This document shows, in pieces, positions 1-7,483 of a stretch of 23,161 nucleotides of DNA (its first letter is position 1; every line of letters starts with the position of its first letter). Location: assembly GCA_937893155.1 (NCBI GenBank), contig CALBGU010000210.1, forward strand, positions 1-23,161, in the 5' to 3' direction. The notes beneath the pieces are model-generated. The model was not told the origin of the DNA. It ran no database searches and worked only from the letters and a program-made list of their open reading frames with translations. Made by a program: the position numbers and the translations under genes. This DNA is from an uncultured Treponema sp. (GTDB lineage Bacteria; Spirochaetota; Spirochaetia; Treponematales; Treponemataceae).

Positions 1-772
1 TTGTAGATCCTGTAGGTGTTGGAACACGCTGAGCAGAACCGATAAGTTTTCCGTTCAATTCTGGGATTACAAGACCGATAGCCTTTGCAGCACCTGTTGA
101 GTTAGGAACGATGTTCTGAGCACCAGCTCTTGAGCGGCGGAGGTCGCCCTTGCGCTGTGGACCGTCAAGAATCATCTGGTCGCCTGTGTAAGCGTGAATT
201 GTGCTCATGATACCGCTCTGGATTGGAGCGAAATCATTGAGTGCCTTAGCCATTGGAGCCAAGCAGTTTGTTGTACAAGAAGCTGCAGAAATAACAGTGT
301 CGCCCTTCTTGAGAGTGTTGTGGTTAACGTTGTAAACGATTGTTGGGAGGTCATTTCCAGCAGGAGCTGAAATAACAACCTTCTTTGCACCAGCCTTGAT
401 ATGCTCTTCGCTCTTAGCTTTAGAAACATAGAAACCTGTGCACTCAAGAACAACATCAACACCAATCTTTCCCCAAGCTGGGAGATTAGCTGCATCTGGT
501 CCCTTGCACTTGTAGATAACAATCTTCTTGCCGTCTACTACGATGTAGTTGTCTTCGCCTTCACCATCGTGAGCTTCCACTGTGTGCTTTCCCTCACCGA
601 TTTTTCCTGCATAGCCACCCTGTGCAGTATCATACTTCAAAAGGTGTGCAAGCATCTTTGGGCTTGTCAAATCGTTGATTGCAACAACTTCATAACCCTC
701 AGCATCGAACATCTGGCGGAAAGCCAAGCGGCCAATACGACCGAAACCATTGATAGCTACCTTAACGCTCAT
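1..772 (-). CDS. gap: Glyceraldehyde-3-phosphate dehydrogenase, type I (3' end beyond window)
   Basis: Glycolytic enzyme that oxidises glyceraldehyde-3-phosphate with NAD+ and phosphate to 1,3-bisphosphoglycerate in the cytoplasm. About 257 N-terminal residues are visible and the C-terminus lies outside the window. The protein opens with the Rossmann motif INGFGRIGR (residues 7-15). The catalytic motif SAASCTTNCLAP places the nucleophilic Cys at about 166, and STIHAYTGDQ supplies the partner His at about 193. RRSRAGAQNIVPNSTGAAKA is the usual phosphate-binding and structural stretch. The start is fixed by an AAGGAG Shine-Dalgarno (complement of 780-785) seven bases before the ATG. Transcription runs off the left edge. 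Nothing is unusual apart from the truncation, which is only a window effect. Confidence 0.97.
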   Translation of the reverse strand, partial: MSVKVAINGFGRIGRLAFRQMFDAEGYEVVAINDLTSPKMLAHLLKYDTAQGGYAGKIGEGKHTVEAHDGEGEDNYIVVDGKKIVIYKCKGPDAANLPAWGKIGVDVVLECTGFYVSKAKSEEHIKAGAKKVVISAPAGNDLPTIVYNVNHNTLKKGDTVISAASCTTNCLAPMAKALNDFAPIQSGIMSTIHAYTGDQMILDGPQRKGDLRRSRAGAQNIVPNSTGAAKAIGLVIPELNGKLIGSAQRVPTPTGST

Positions 773-805
773 GGAAAATCTCCTTAAACGAAATATTCTA
801 TATAT

Positions 806-834
806 AATGTATCCCTTTTTTGCAAATAAATCAA
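806..834 (-). promoter_or_regulatory. Predicted sigma-70 promoter of gap
   Basis: On the minus strand TTGATT (829-834), a 17-base spacer and TACATT (806-811) lie about 33 bases upstream of the gap start. A second register, TTGCAA-17-TATAGA, lies a few bases downstream, so the exact start site is uncertain. The surroundings are very AT-rich, which lowers confidence. Confidence 0.5.
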
Positions 835-943
835 CAAAAAAAAGTCAGTTTTGTCATATTTTCTTTTTCAATAAAGTATATTTTCAATATTTTCCCAGAA
901 ATACACTTTTTTTGCTTGTGATAATTTTAATGAAGTTTTCTTT

Positions 944-1150
944 TTAATTATTTTTGCTTAAAAGAATTATCTCCCCTTGCCGCGTAATAAAACCTTTTTG
1001 CTCAGCACCTTCTATTGCCCGCTCAATAGATTCTTTTGAAAGTGGAATTGCGGCAAAAAACGCGGAGATAGGAAGCATTGAATTCTGACTTTTGGAGAAT
1101 ACTTCTATGATTTTAGATTCTGCGGCAGTAAGTATATAATGATTTTTCAT
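944..1150 (-). CDS. Small helix-turn-helix-like protein, 68 aa
   Basis: No certain family assignment. The protein is short, soluble and mostly helical. The pattern LTAAESKIIEVF, then LPISAFFAAIPLSKESIERAIEGAEQKGFI, then a strand-like TRQGEIILL resembles a winged-helix or MarR-like half domain, in which the last part would be the wing. This is inference from residue pattern only. There is no Shine-Dalgarno before the ATG; instead a -10-like hexamer ends six bases upstream, so the mRNA may be leaderless. It is flanked by the gap promoter on one side and the clpX terminator on the other, so it is probably a single-gene unit. It could be a small regulator, but nothing shows its target. Confidence 0.6.
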   Translation of the reverse strand: MKNHYILTAAESKIIEVFSKSQNSMLPISAFFAAIPLSKESIERAIEGAEQKGFITRQGEIILLSKNN

Positions 1151-1156
1151 TAAAAA

Positions 1157-1185
1157 AGTGTATACTATTGATTTTTATTTTTCAA
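1157..1185 (-). promoter_or_regulatory. Predicted promoter of the 68-aa gene (leaderless arrangement)
   Basis: On the minus strand TTGAAA (1180-1185), a 17-base spacer and TACACT (1157-1162) are followed after six bases (T5A) by the ATG at 1150. A normal start site would fall at or next to the A of the ATG. No ribosome-binding sequence is present. Confidence 0.4.
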
Positions 1186-1221
1186 GATAAACTTTTTTGA
1201 AAATAAATCAAGAAGAAAGAT

Positions 1222-1250
1222 AAAAAAAGGAGCTTTTGAAAGCCCCTTTT
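1222..1250 (-). terminator. Rho-independent terminator after clpX
   Basis: On the minus strand AAAAGG-GGCTT-TCAA-AAGCT-CCTTTT folds into a hairpin with one internal mismatch. It is followed by a run of seven T. It lies 17 bases past the clpX stop and would end the clpP-clpX transcript. Confidence 0.75.
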
Positions 1251-1266
1251 CTGAGAATAAGATTGC

Positions 1267-2547
1267 TTATGACGTGTATCTATCAAGCAATGCGTTTTCT
1301 GTTTTTATCACACTTTGAACGTCGATAGCGCCTTCTTGCTGCACCAGTTCTTTTGTGATTTCGATAGACTTTTTGCCCTTTACGCTCGGAACTTCGTACA
1401 TAAAATCCATCATCATCTTTTCGATAATAGCGCGAAGTCCGCGGGCACCGGTTTTCTGCTTGATTGCAATATCAGCAATTTCTTCAATAGCATCATCGGT
1501 AAAGCTCAAATCCACATCATCAATAGCAAAACTGGCTTTGAACTGCTTTGTAATAGCGTTTTTCGGCTCAGTAAGAACACGCTTCAAATCCTCTTTTGAA
1601 AGTTCTTTCAGCGCAACCGTAATCGGCATACGACCAATAAGCTCTGGAATAAGTCCGAACTTCACCAAATCATCTGGAGTACACTGGCTTAAAAGCTCAA
1701 CTCGCTCTTCGTCGGTCATACTGGTAGAACTTGCGCCGAATCCGATAGAAGACGACGCTACACGGCGTTCAATAATCTTATCCAAGCCAACAAATGCACC
1801 ACCACAGATAAACAGAATATTCGTCGTGTCAATCTGCAACATTTCTTGATTCGGGTGCTTTCTGCCGCCTTGAGGGGGAACAGAAGCAAGCGTTCCCTCA
1901 ATAATCTTCAAAAGAGCCTGCTGAACGCCCTCGCCCGAAACATCGCGCGTAATACTGGTGTTTTCGCTCTTTCTGCCGATTTTATCGATTTCATCAATAA
2001 AGATAATTCCACGCTCTGCCGCCGCAATATTGCCGTCAGCCGCATTGATGAGCTTCAAAAGCACATTTTCAACGTCTTCACCAACATAGCCCGCTTCTGT
2101 AAGCGTTGTAGCGTCTGCGATTGCAAAAGGAACTTTGAGCTTTTGCGCCAAAGTCTTAGCAAGCAATGTCTTTCCGCTTCCTGTAGGACCAATCAAGAGA
2201 ATATTTGATTTTTCAATCTTGACATCATCGCCGTTGAGCTGCTTATTTTCGACAGACATACGCTTATAATGATTGTAAACCGCAACAGCAAGCGCTTTTT
2301 TTGCATTGTCCTGCCCAATAACATATTCGTCAAGATACGCCTTAAAATCACGCGGCGTCGGCACTTCTTCAAGCTCAATAGACCCCAAATCAGAAGCCGA
2401 TTCCCGCATAATATTGCGGCATACATCGATACAATTATTGCAAATGCACACATTTCCTGATGGATTTGCAACTAAATGTCTTTTTTCATCTGCTGGTTTT
2501 CCGCAAAAAGAGCAAACTTGGACGTTATTTTGTCTTCCGAATGCCAT
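1267..2547 (-). CDS. clpX: ATP-dependent Clp protease ATP-binding subunit ClpX
   Basis: Hexameric AAA+ unfoldase that recognises tagged or folded substrates and threads them into ClpP. The 426-aa length matches the family. The N-terminal zinc-binding domain has C12, C15, C36 and C39. Walker A is GPTGSGKT (120-127), the pore loop is GYVGEDVE (153-160) and Walker B is IIFIDEID (181-188). GGRKHP (RKH loop region) and the LIPELIGRMP arginine-finger region follow, with GARGLRAIIE in the small domain. The ATG overlaps the clpP stop codon by one base (TAATG), so translation is probably coupled to clpP. A terminator lies just downstream. No key residue is missing. Confidence 0.98.
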   Translation of the reverse strand: MAFGRQNNVQVCSFCGKPADEKRHLVANPSGNVCICNNCIDVCRNIMRESASDLGSIELEEVPTPRDFKAYLDEYVIGQDNAKKALAVAVYNHYKRMSVENKQLNGDDVKIEKSNILLIGPTGSGKTLLAKTLAQKLKVPFAIADATTLTEAGYVGEDVENVLLKLINAADGNIAAAERGIIFIDEIDKIGRKSENTSITRDVSGEGVQQALLKIIEGTLASVPPQGGRKHPNQEMLQIDTTNILFICGGAFVGLDKIIERRVASSSIGFGASSTSMTDEERVELLSQCTPDDLVKFGLIPELIGRMPITVALKELSKEDLKRVLTEPKNAITKQFKASFAIDDVDLSFTDDAIEEIADIAIKQKTGARGLRAIIEKMMMDFMYEVPSVKGKKSIEITKELVQQEGAIDVQSVIKTENALLDRYTS

Positions 2548-3146
2548 TATTTTCTCCTCTGCATAATATGGTCGATGATTCCGTAATTCATAGCTTCTTC
2601 AGAACTCATATAAAAATCTCGTTCCATATCACGCGCAACTTCTTCTTCGCTCTTGTGAGTTGCTTCAGAAAAATATTTTATGCTGAGTTTTTTGAGTCTG
2701 ATAATCTCTTTTGCCTGAATTGCAATGTCGCTTTCCTGTCCCTGAGCACCGCCCCAAGGCTGATGAATCATAACACGGCTTGACGGAAGCGCATATCGTT
2801 TTCCCTGAGTGCCCCCAGCGAGCAAAATCGCGCCCATCGAAGCAGCCTGTCCCATACAAATTGTCTGCACATCGCATTTTACATACTGCATTGTATCCAA
2901 AATAGCCAAACCCGCCGTAACAGAGCCTCCTGGCGAATTGATATACATACTAATATCTTTTTCAGGGTTTTCGCTTTCGAGATACAAAATCTGCGCCACG
3001 ATAATATCAGCTGATTCATCACGGATTTCGCCGTCAACAAAAATAATGCGGTCTCTAAGAAGCCGTGAAAAAATATCGAACTGTCGTTCGCCGTTGCCAC
3101 TTTTTTCGATAACATACGGCATATTATAATACATTTGTTCTGTCAT
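2547..3146 (-). CDS. clpP: ATP-dependent Clp protease proteolytic subunit ClpP
   Basis: Serine peptidase that forms the tetradecameric chamber of the ClpXP protease. At 199 aa it has the usual length. The catalytic triad is intact: Ser103 in MGQAASMGA, His128 in RVMIHQPWGG and Asp177 in RDMERDFY. A strong AGGAGG Shine-Dalgarno precedes the ATG. The gene is immediately followed by clpX with a one-base overlap. Trigger factor (tig), often found upstream of clpP in other bacteria, is absent here; the upstream gene is a small lipoprotein. A promoter with a perfect TTGACA lies in the 88-base gap upstream. No CIRCE-type heat-shock operator was seen in that gap. Confidence 0.98.
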   Translation of the reverse strand: MTEQMYYNMPYVIEKSGNGERQFDIFSRLLRDRIIFVDGEIRDESADIIVAQILYLESENPEKDISMYINSPGGSVTAGLAILDTMQYVKCDVQTICMGQAASMGAILLAGGTQGKRYALPSSRVMIHQPWGGAQGQESDIAIQAKEIIRLKKLSIKYFSEATHKSEEEVARDMERDFYMSSEEAMNYGIIDHIMQRRK

Positions 3147-3205
3147 TGGGATTATGTCCTCCTGAGACTCTATAATACTTACAGAAAAAAATTGATAACT
3201 CTATA

Positions 3206-3234
3206 AAGATAAGGAACAGCGCGTTTTTTGTCAA
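3206..3234 (-). promoter_or_regulatory. Predicted sigma-70 promoter of clpP-clpX
   Basis: On the minus strand TTGACA (3229-3234), a 17-base spacer and TATCTT (3206-3211). The -35 hexamer directly abuts the TAG stop (3235-3237) of the upstream lipoprotein gene. This would let clpPX be transcribed separately from the upstream envelope genes. Confidence 0.6.
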
Positions 3235-3588
3235 CTATTTAACTAACAGTGCGCTTTCATTTGTCGCCCTATATTTGTTCGCAAAAATCAAAACACTATC
3301 CGATTTTATATAACCGCCATCAACTAAAAACCAGCGTGTATCTTCGCCAAAACGCAAGCCCAAAATCTGCAACACATCGCCCTTTCGGCAATATCCGGCA
3401 GCCTCTGACTCTATGGACGGCTCGGAACGAAGCGTTTCATAAGGCTCTTTTACTACTGCCCATTTTACAACAGGAGAAAGCGCAGAAAAATCATTTTTAT
3501 CGAGAACTATTTCCTTTTCTTTTCTTGTGCAACTCTGCAAAAAAAGGAGCATAACGACGAAAAATAAAACTATTTTTCTCATAAACAT
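3235..3588 (-). CDS. Small lipoprotein with SH3-like domain
   Basis: Predicted exported lipoprotein of 117 aa, or 115 aa if the second ATG at 3582 is used. The basic MRK start, a hydrophobic run and the lipobox FLQSC form a type II signal peptide. The mature part contains VKEPYETLRSEPSIESEAAGYCRKGDVLQILG, then WFLVDGGYI, which is the pattern of a bacterial SH3 (SH3b) domain: a variable loop, a hydrophobic core and a closing W..V..G.I strand. Such domains often bind peptidoglycan or other envelope ligands, but the ligand here is unknown. It starts two bases after the Nudix gene stop, so it is in the same operon. Neither ATG has a strong Shine-Dalgarno. Confidence 0.75.
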   Translation of the reverse strand: MFMRKIVLFFVVMLLFLQSCTRKEKEIVLDKNDFSALSPVVKWAVVKEPYETLRSEPSIESEAAGYCRKGDVLQILGLRFGEDTRWFLVDGGYIKSDSVLIFANKYRATNESALLVK

Positions 3589-3590
3589 CT

Positions 3591-4007
3591 CTAGAAAAGC
3601 CCGTTCTTTTTTGCGTAAGAAACAACATCTGGATAAATCAATGTATCGCTATCCACAAAATGAAGTCCGCGGATTGAATCAAGAGACGTCCACGCATAAC
3701 CAGTATGTTCGGTTAATTCGTATTTCGTGCGCTCGCCAGTATGGGGCACTTCAATGCGGTATGCGTGCAGAACAAACGGTATTCCATTGTGCAAAAATTG
3801 TTTCTCTGCAATAAAATCGCCAACTTTTACCGTTATGCCGAATTCCTCTTTGAACTCACGGATTATTGCTTGCTCAAACGTTTCGCCATCTTCAACCTTT
3901 CCGCCGGGGAATTCCCAACGCCCGCCCATTTGTCCCGTCGGATTTCTATGAGCAATCAAGACTTTATTTTCGTGAAACGCAATACAAGCAACTGAATGTT
4001 TTTCCAT
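3591..4007 (-). CDS. Nudix hydrolase, MutT-like
   Basis: A 138-aa pyrophosphohydrolase of nucleoside-diphosphate-X substrates. The Nudix box is complete: G36-x5-E42-x7-R50-E51-x2-E54-E55-x-G57-I58. The preceding GGRWEFPGGK is typical of MutT-type (8-oxo-dGTP) enzymes and of related NTP-cleaning Nudix proteins, so nucleotide-pool sanitation is the likely role, though the substrate cannot be fixed from sequence. A GAGG Shine-Dalgarno lies eight bases or so before the ATG. It sits in a tight operon between a one-pass membrane protein and a small lipoprotein, which does not inform its substrate. Confidence 0.88.
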   Translation of the reverse strand: MEKHSVACIAFHENKVLIAHRNPTGQMGGRWEFPGGKVEDGETFEQAIIREFKEEFGITVKVGDFIAEKQFLHNGIPFVLHAYRIEVPHTGERTKYELTEHTGYAWTSLDSIRGLHFVDSDTLIYPDVVSYAKKNGLF

Positions 4008-4023
4008 TTTTATCCTCGGTTAT

Positions 4024-4572
4024 TTAATTTTTTTTGACTTTTGTAGAAATTTTTGAAATTTTCCCAAAAATCTCAATCTCTGCTTCTACATACATTATAT
4101 CATTATCTTCAAAGGTTGTCCGCAAAAAAAGTTCTTTTCCGTCATAAAAATCGCTCAAACTTTCGCAAGCAATTTCTTTTTTTTCTTCGTTCAGCGCCGT
4201 AATTTTCGCAGATACATCATCGCTCGCTGACGGAGATTTTACGGCTTTGAGCGAGGTGCTGACATACACGGTATTTTCAAACGAAAAAGCGGCAATCTCT
4301 GCTTGAGTTCCGTCAATGGTATCCTTAAAACTGTCCCTGCCGAATTTGCTCACAAAAAAAAGAGCCGCCATACACACCACAATCGAAAACAGCAAGCAGC
4401 GGTTTGCCCTTGTTGCAACAAGCGATTTTAAAAGCCCCCGCTGCACATTCATTTTTCCGTCATAAAAATCGCGCACATTTTGCGGCGCATGTTCAAGTCG
4501 GTGTTTGCGGCTGTAATGAAAAATCATCGGCTCTTCGCCGTCGGTAAATCCATCAATTTCGTTTTCTTGCAT
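4024..4572 (-). CDS. Single-pass membrane protein, unknown function
   Basis: I do not recognise a family. The 182-aa protein has a charged cytoplasmic-type N-terminus of about 57 residues, one hydrophobic segment (about 59-76, CLLFSIVVCMAALFFVSK) and a soluble C-terminal part of about 100 residues that alternates short hydrophobic strands, suggesting a beta-rich fold outside the membrane. An N-in, C-out topology fits the positive residues before the segment (RANR). It lies 19 bases downstream of the propeller-like lipoprotein gene and 16 bases upstream of the Nudix gene, so co-transcription is likely. The lipoprotein may be its partner, but this is only inferred from position. Confidence 0.7.
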   Translation of the reverse strand: MQENEIDGFTDGEEPMIFHYSRKHRLEHAPQNVRDFYDGKMNVQRGLLKSLVATRANRCLLFSIVVCMAALFFVSKFGRDSFKDTIDGTQAEIAAFSFENTVYVSTSLKAVKSPSASDDVSAKITALNEEKKEIACESLSDFYDGKELFLRTTFEDNDIMYVEAEIEIFGKISKISTKVKKN

Positions 4573-4591
4573 CTGTGTTTCTTTCCATTAT

Positions 4592-5824
4592 TTATGATTT
4601 TAGAATTGCATCAATCTGCTGGTCAGTTCTCCACCAATTCACGATTGCTTCATCTTTTTTTGCAAACAGCGCAGAAATAATGCCGTTATTGCTCAAATTG
4701 AACGTGTAATACAGGATTTTGCTTTTATCAAAATCAAGATGGCGCTTGAGGATTTTTTGTCCGTCTGCTTGCACCATTTGAATTGTGTAGCCAAAATCAT
4801 CGGCAATCATAAAGAAAAACCAGCCGTTTTCAGTAACGCCCATAAAATTATACGGCTCATTGTATTCAACCTTTGCAAGCGTATCCGAGGACGTTTCGGT
4901 GTACGGCGAAATTTCAAGCGATGAAACATACGAAAGCGAATCAATATCGTAGGTGTGCAAAATGGTTGCGTCAAAATTTACGCCCGCAAGCACTTTTGAA
5001 GCAGAATCGATGGAAGTCGTGTAATAATCCGCCTTAATGTGAAGCCGTTTTGAGTTGTAATCAGGCACCACGTTGTCGAGCGTAATAAAGGTTTCGCCGT
5101 CATTTTCGGAATACGGATTGGGGATATTTGCGCTTGAAAGATGAATGGTAAAAAGTTCATCGCCCGAACTCGAAAACCAATAAGTATCAAGCCCGCTGTT
5201 GGTGTAGCACACCACAATGAGTTCGTTTTCTGCATTCGTGTAAATCGCCTTAATGGCGGGAAACGGGTCGCCCCCGCGTCCATTTTGCCCCAAATAATTT
5301 ACAAAACCGCCGTCTTCGTCAAAAATCAGCACGATTTCCGCAAGATGCAATCCCCGCTCATCGTCTTGCTGCTGGCGTTCAATCGGCAACGTATCGGTAA
5401 CGTAGAGATATTTTCGGGAATCCACCGCAATCGGACCGATTTTATTAAACGGATATTCCACGGCTTTTTGCGTCGCCGTTCCCAAAACCGCGGTATTTTC
5501 TTTATCCGCAAAATCCGGCACAGGATTCGTTTCTTTATTGTAGAAAAGATTTAAGACGCTCCCGTACGAGTTCGTTTCTATGATTTTTTTTGCTTCACTG
5601 TTTGCAATGTAAAAAAAACCGTCCCGCATTGCAATGCTCGTATTGATTTCCCCCACTTTATTCAAACTGAACAGCGTCAATTCATTGTCAAAACTGCCGT
5701 ATTTAAGCGAAAAAAGCTGGTCTTCTGCAACTGACGATGATTTTGTATTTGAGCAAGAAACAGATGCCAGCGCACAAAAAAGAATACATACACTATAAAA
5801 AATTTGATAAAAAGTTTTACACAT
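4592..5824 (-). CDS. Beta-propeller-like lipoprotein
   Basis: Predicted exported lipoprotein of 410 aa. I chose the ATG at 5824 because it begins a compact signal peptide (MCKTFYQIFY...ALASVSC, lipidated Cys24). Longer starts up to 5899 would lie upstream of the predicted promoter and give an over-long leader. The mature chain has repeated segments of the form variable loop, GxFYIANSEAKKI, RKYLYVTDT, ELIVVCYT and GWFFFMIAD, about 40-60 residues apart. This is consistent with an NHL- or PQQ-like propeller. No catalytic motif is seen. There is no Shine-Dalgarno, and the promoter -10 ends about ten bases upstream, so the leader would be extremely short. First gene of a run that continues to clpX. 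Confidence 0.75.
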   Translation of the reverse strand: MCKTFYQIFYSVCILFCALASVSCSNTKSSSVAEDQLFSLKYGSFDNELTLFSLNKVGEINTSIAMRDGFFYIANSEAKKIIETNSYGSVLNLFYNKETNPVPDFADKENTAVLGTATQKAVEYPFNKIGPIAVDSRKYLYVTDTLPIERQQQDDERGLHLAEIVLIFDEDGGFVNYLGQNGRGGDPFPAIKAIYTNAENELIVVCYTNSGLDTYWFSSSGDELFTIHLSSANIPNPYSENDGETFITLDNVVPDYNSKRLHIKADYYTTSIDSASKVLAGVNFDATILHTYDIDSLSYVSSLEISPYTETSSDTLAKVEYNEPYNFMGVTENGWFFFMIADDFGYTIQMVQADGQKILKRHLDFDKSKILYYTFNLSNNGIISALFAKKDEAIVNWWRTDQQIDAILKS

Positions 5825-5834
5825 ATCAATAGAA

Positions 5835-5863
5835 AGAATAAATACACTTTTGTTTTGTGTCAA
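5835..5863 (-). promoter_or_regulatory. Predicted promoter of the lipoprotein-Nudix operon
   Basis: On the minus strand TTGACA (5858-5863), a 17-base spacer and TATTCT (5835-5840). The expected start site is at about 5828, only some four bases before the ATG at 5824. This would make the mRNA near-leaderless and supports the chosen start codon. Confidence 0.6.
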
Positions 5864-5970
5864 TCGCATAGAAAAAAAATATAAAAATGCCGCAACCATA
5901 TAGTGCGCAAAAAATTAACAGAAAAGAATGAAAAAATGGTTTTAATGTGAATAATTTTCTTAAATCATAT

Positions 5971-5999
5971 TTATTTTCTCGTGCGTTTTGTGATAGAAT
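5971..5999 (+). promoter_or_regulatory. Predicted promoter of the symporter gene
   Basis: TTATTT (5971-5976), a 17-base spacer and TAGAAT (5994-5999). The -35 is weak. With the usual spacing the start site is near 6006, just before a GAGAG Shine-Dalgarno (6007-6011) that is seven bases from the ATG at 6019. The region is divergent with the lipoprotein promoter on the other strand. Confidence 0.45.
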
Positions 6000-6018
6000 A
6001 CACAGCGAGAGTACAAGT

Positions 6019-7422
6019 ATGAAAAATCAAAACAATCGTAACACATTTAACGGTTCTATCGGGTTTGTGCTGGCTGCGGCGGGAAGCGCAGTCGGTCTCG
6101 GAAACATTTGGCGCTTCCCCTACCTTGCGGCAAAAGACGGCGGAGGGCTTTTCGTGGTGATTTACATCGCACTGGCAATCACGTTCGGCTTTGCGCTTTT
6201 GACCACCGAGGTCGCAATCGGGCGAAGCACAAAATTAGGTCCGCTGAGCGCGTATTCAAAGGTAAAAAACGGCTGGAAATCACTTGGCGTGTTGAGTTGC
6301 GTCATTCCGTTTATCATTTTGCCCTATTACTGCGTTATCGGCGGCTGGGTGCTCAAATATTTTGTGGTGTTCATCACAGGGCACGGCGCACAAGCCGCGG
6401 AGGACGGATTTTTTACGGGATTTATCACCGCGCAAATCGACCCGATTGTGATGACGATGATATTTTTGGTGGCAGTCGCGCTCATCGTGTATTTGGGCGT
6501 GAACAAGGGCATTGAAAAATCATCGAAAATCGTTATGCCCATTCTGCTTTTTTTGGTCATCGCGATTTCCCTTTTTTCGCTCACAATTCAATTCACCGAC
6601 GCAAACGGCGAGACCCGCACAGGTTTGCAGGGGCTCAAAGTCTACGTTGTGCCGAGCCTTGAAGGAATCGGCGTGAAGGGATTTTTTACCGTGGTTATGG
6701 ACGCAATGGGGCAACTCTTCTACTCGCTGAGCATCGCGATGGGCATTATGATTGCCTACGGTTCATACGTTGAGCCAAAAAGCAATCTCGTCAAAGCGAT
6801 TAACCGCATCGAGATTTTCGATACCCTCGTTGCGTTCTTGGCGGGCGTGATGATTATTCCCGCGGTCTTTACGTTTATGGGAAAAGACGGAATGACGGCA
6901 GGTCCGAGCTTGATGTTCATTTCGCTTCCGAAAGTCTTTAAGGCGATGGGCTTCATCGGCAATATCGTGGGCGCGGCGTTCTTTTTGATGGTGTTTTTTG
7001 CCGCATTGTCGAGCGCGGTAAGCGTTATGGAGGCGGTTGTGTCGAGTTTCATCGATGAATTCCACATTTCGCGCACCAAAGCCGTGAACATCGAAGGACT
7101 TTTGGCGGTTATCGGCGCAATCATCGTCTGCTTGGGCTACAACGTGCTTTATTTTGAACTCACCCTGCCCAACGGCTCGGTCGGTCAAGTGCTCGACGTG
7201 ATGGATTATGTGAGCAACAGTTTCTTAATGCCGATTGTCGCTATTTTAACGTGCGTGTTAATCGGCTGGGTGGTCGGTCCCGCATACACAATCAACGAAA
7301 TCGAGCGCAACGGCGAACATTTTGGCAGAAAACGGCTGTATGTGGTGATGATTCGCTACATCGCACCGATTTTGCTGTTCATTTTGTTCCTCAAATCCGT
7401 AGGCATTTTAACGATTATCTAA
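6019..7422 (+). CDS. Sodium-dependent transporter, neurotransmitter:sodium symporter (NSS) family
   Basis: Inner-membrane secondary transporter of the LeuT fold, usually moving amino acids or amines with Na+. It is 467 aa from the ATG at 6019, which has a GAGAG Shine-Dalgarno; an upstream in-frame GTG at 5947 precedes the promoter and is rejected. TM1 carries the family signature GSAVGLGNIWRFPY (22-35), whose G-x-A-V and N align with the Na+-binding residues of LeuT (Gly20, Ala22, Val23, Asn27). GGG (41-43) begins the next segment. About eleven hydrophobic segments are visible, as in many bacterial NSS members. The substrate cannot be read from sequence. A strong terminator follows, so it is probably a single-gene unit. 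Confidence 0.93.
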   Translation: MKNQNNRNTFNGSIGFVLAAAGSAVGLGNIWRFPYLAAKDGGGLFVVIYIALAITFGFALLTTEVAIGRSTKLGPLSAYSKVKNGWKSLGVLSCVIPFIILPYYCVIGGWVLKYFVVFITGHGAQAAEDGFFTGFITAQIDPIVMTMIFLVAVALIVYLGVNKGIEKSSKIVMPILLFLVIAISLFSLTIQFTDANGETRTGLQGLKVYVVPSLEGIGVKGFFTVVMDAMGQLFYSLSIAMGIMIAYGSYVEPKSNLVKAINRIEIFDTLVAFLAGVMIIPAVFTFMGKDGMTAGPSLMFISLPKVFKAMGFIGNIVGAAFFLMVFFAALSSAVSVMEAVVSSFIDEFHISRTKAVNIEGLLAVIGAIIVCLGYNVLYFELTLPNGSVGQVLDVMDYVSNSFLMPIVAILTCVLIGWVVGPAYTINEIERNGEHFGRKRLYVVMIRYIAPILLFILFLKSVGILTII

Positions 7423-7442
7423 AATCTAAATGCAAAAATATC

Positions 7443-7481
7443 AAAAAGTGTATTGCAAAATCGGCGCAATACACTTTTTTT
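7443..7481 (+). terminator. Rho-independent terminator after the symporter gene
   Basis: AAAAAGTGTATTGC and GCAATACACTTTTT form a 14-bp perfect stem with a short loop, followed by further T. It works well for the plus strand and begins about 20 bases after the stop codon. Confidence 0.88.
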
Positions 7482-7483
7482 GC

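Noticed and set aside
3147..3234. Heat-shock control (CIRCE element) upstream of clpP
   Set aside because: No TTAGCACTC-N9-GAGTGCTAA-like inverted repeat is present in the gap; only an ordinary sigma-70-like promoter is seen.
5825..5899. 25-residue N-terminal extension of the propeller-like lipoprotein
   Set aside because: The extension would cover the promoter and give a leader of about 49 residues before the lipobox Cys.
5947..6018. Upstream GTG start of the symporter gene
   Set aside because: It lies upstream of the predicted -35 and has no ribosome-binding site; the ATG at 6019 has GAGAG at proper spacing and matches the family N-terminus.
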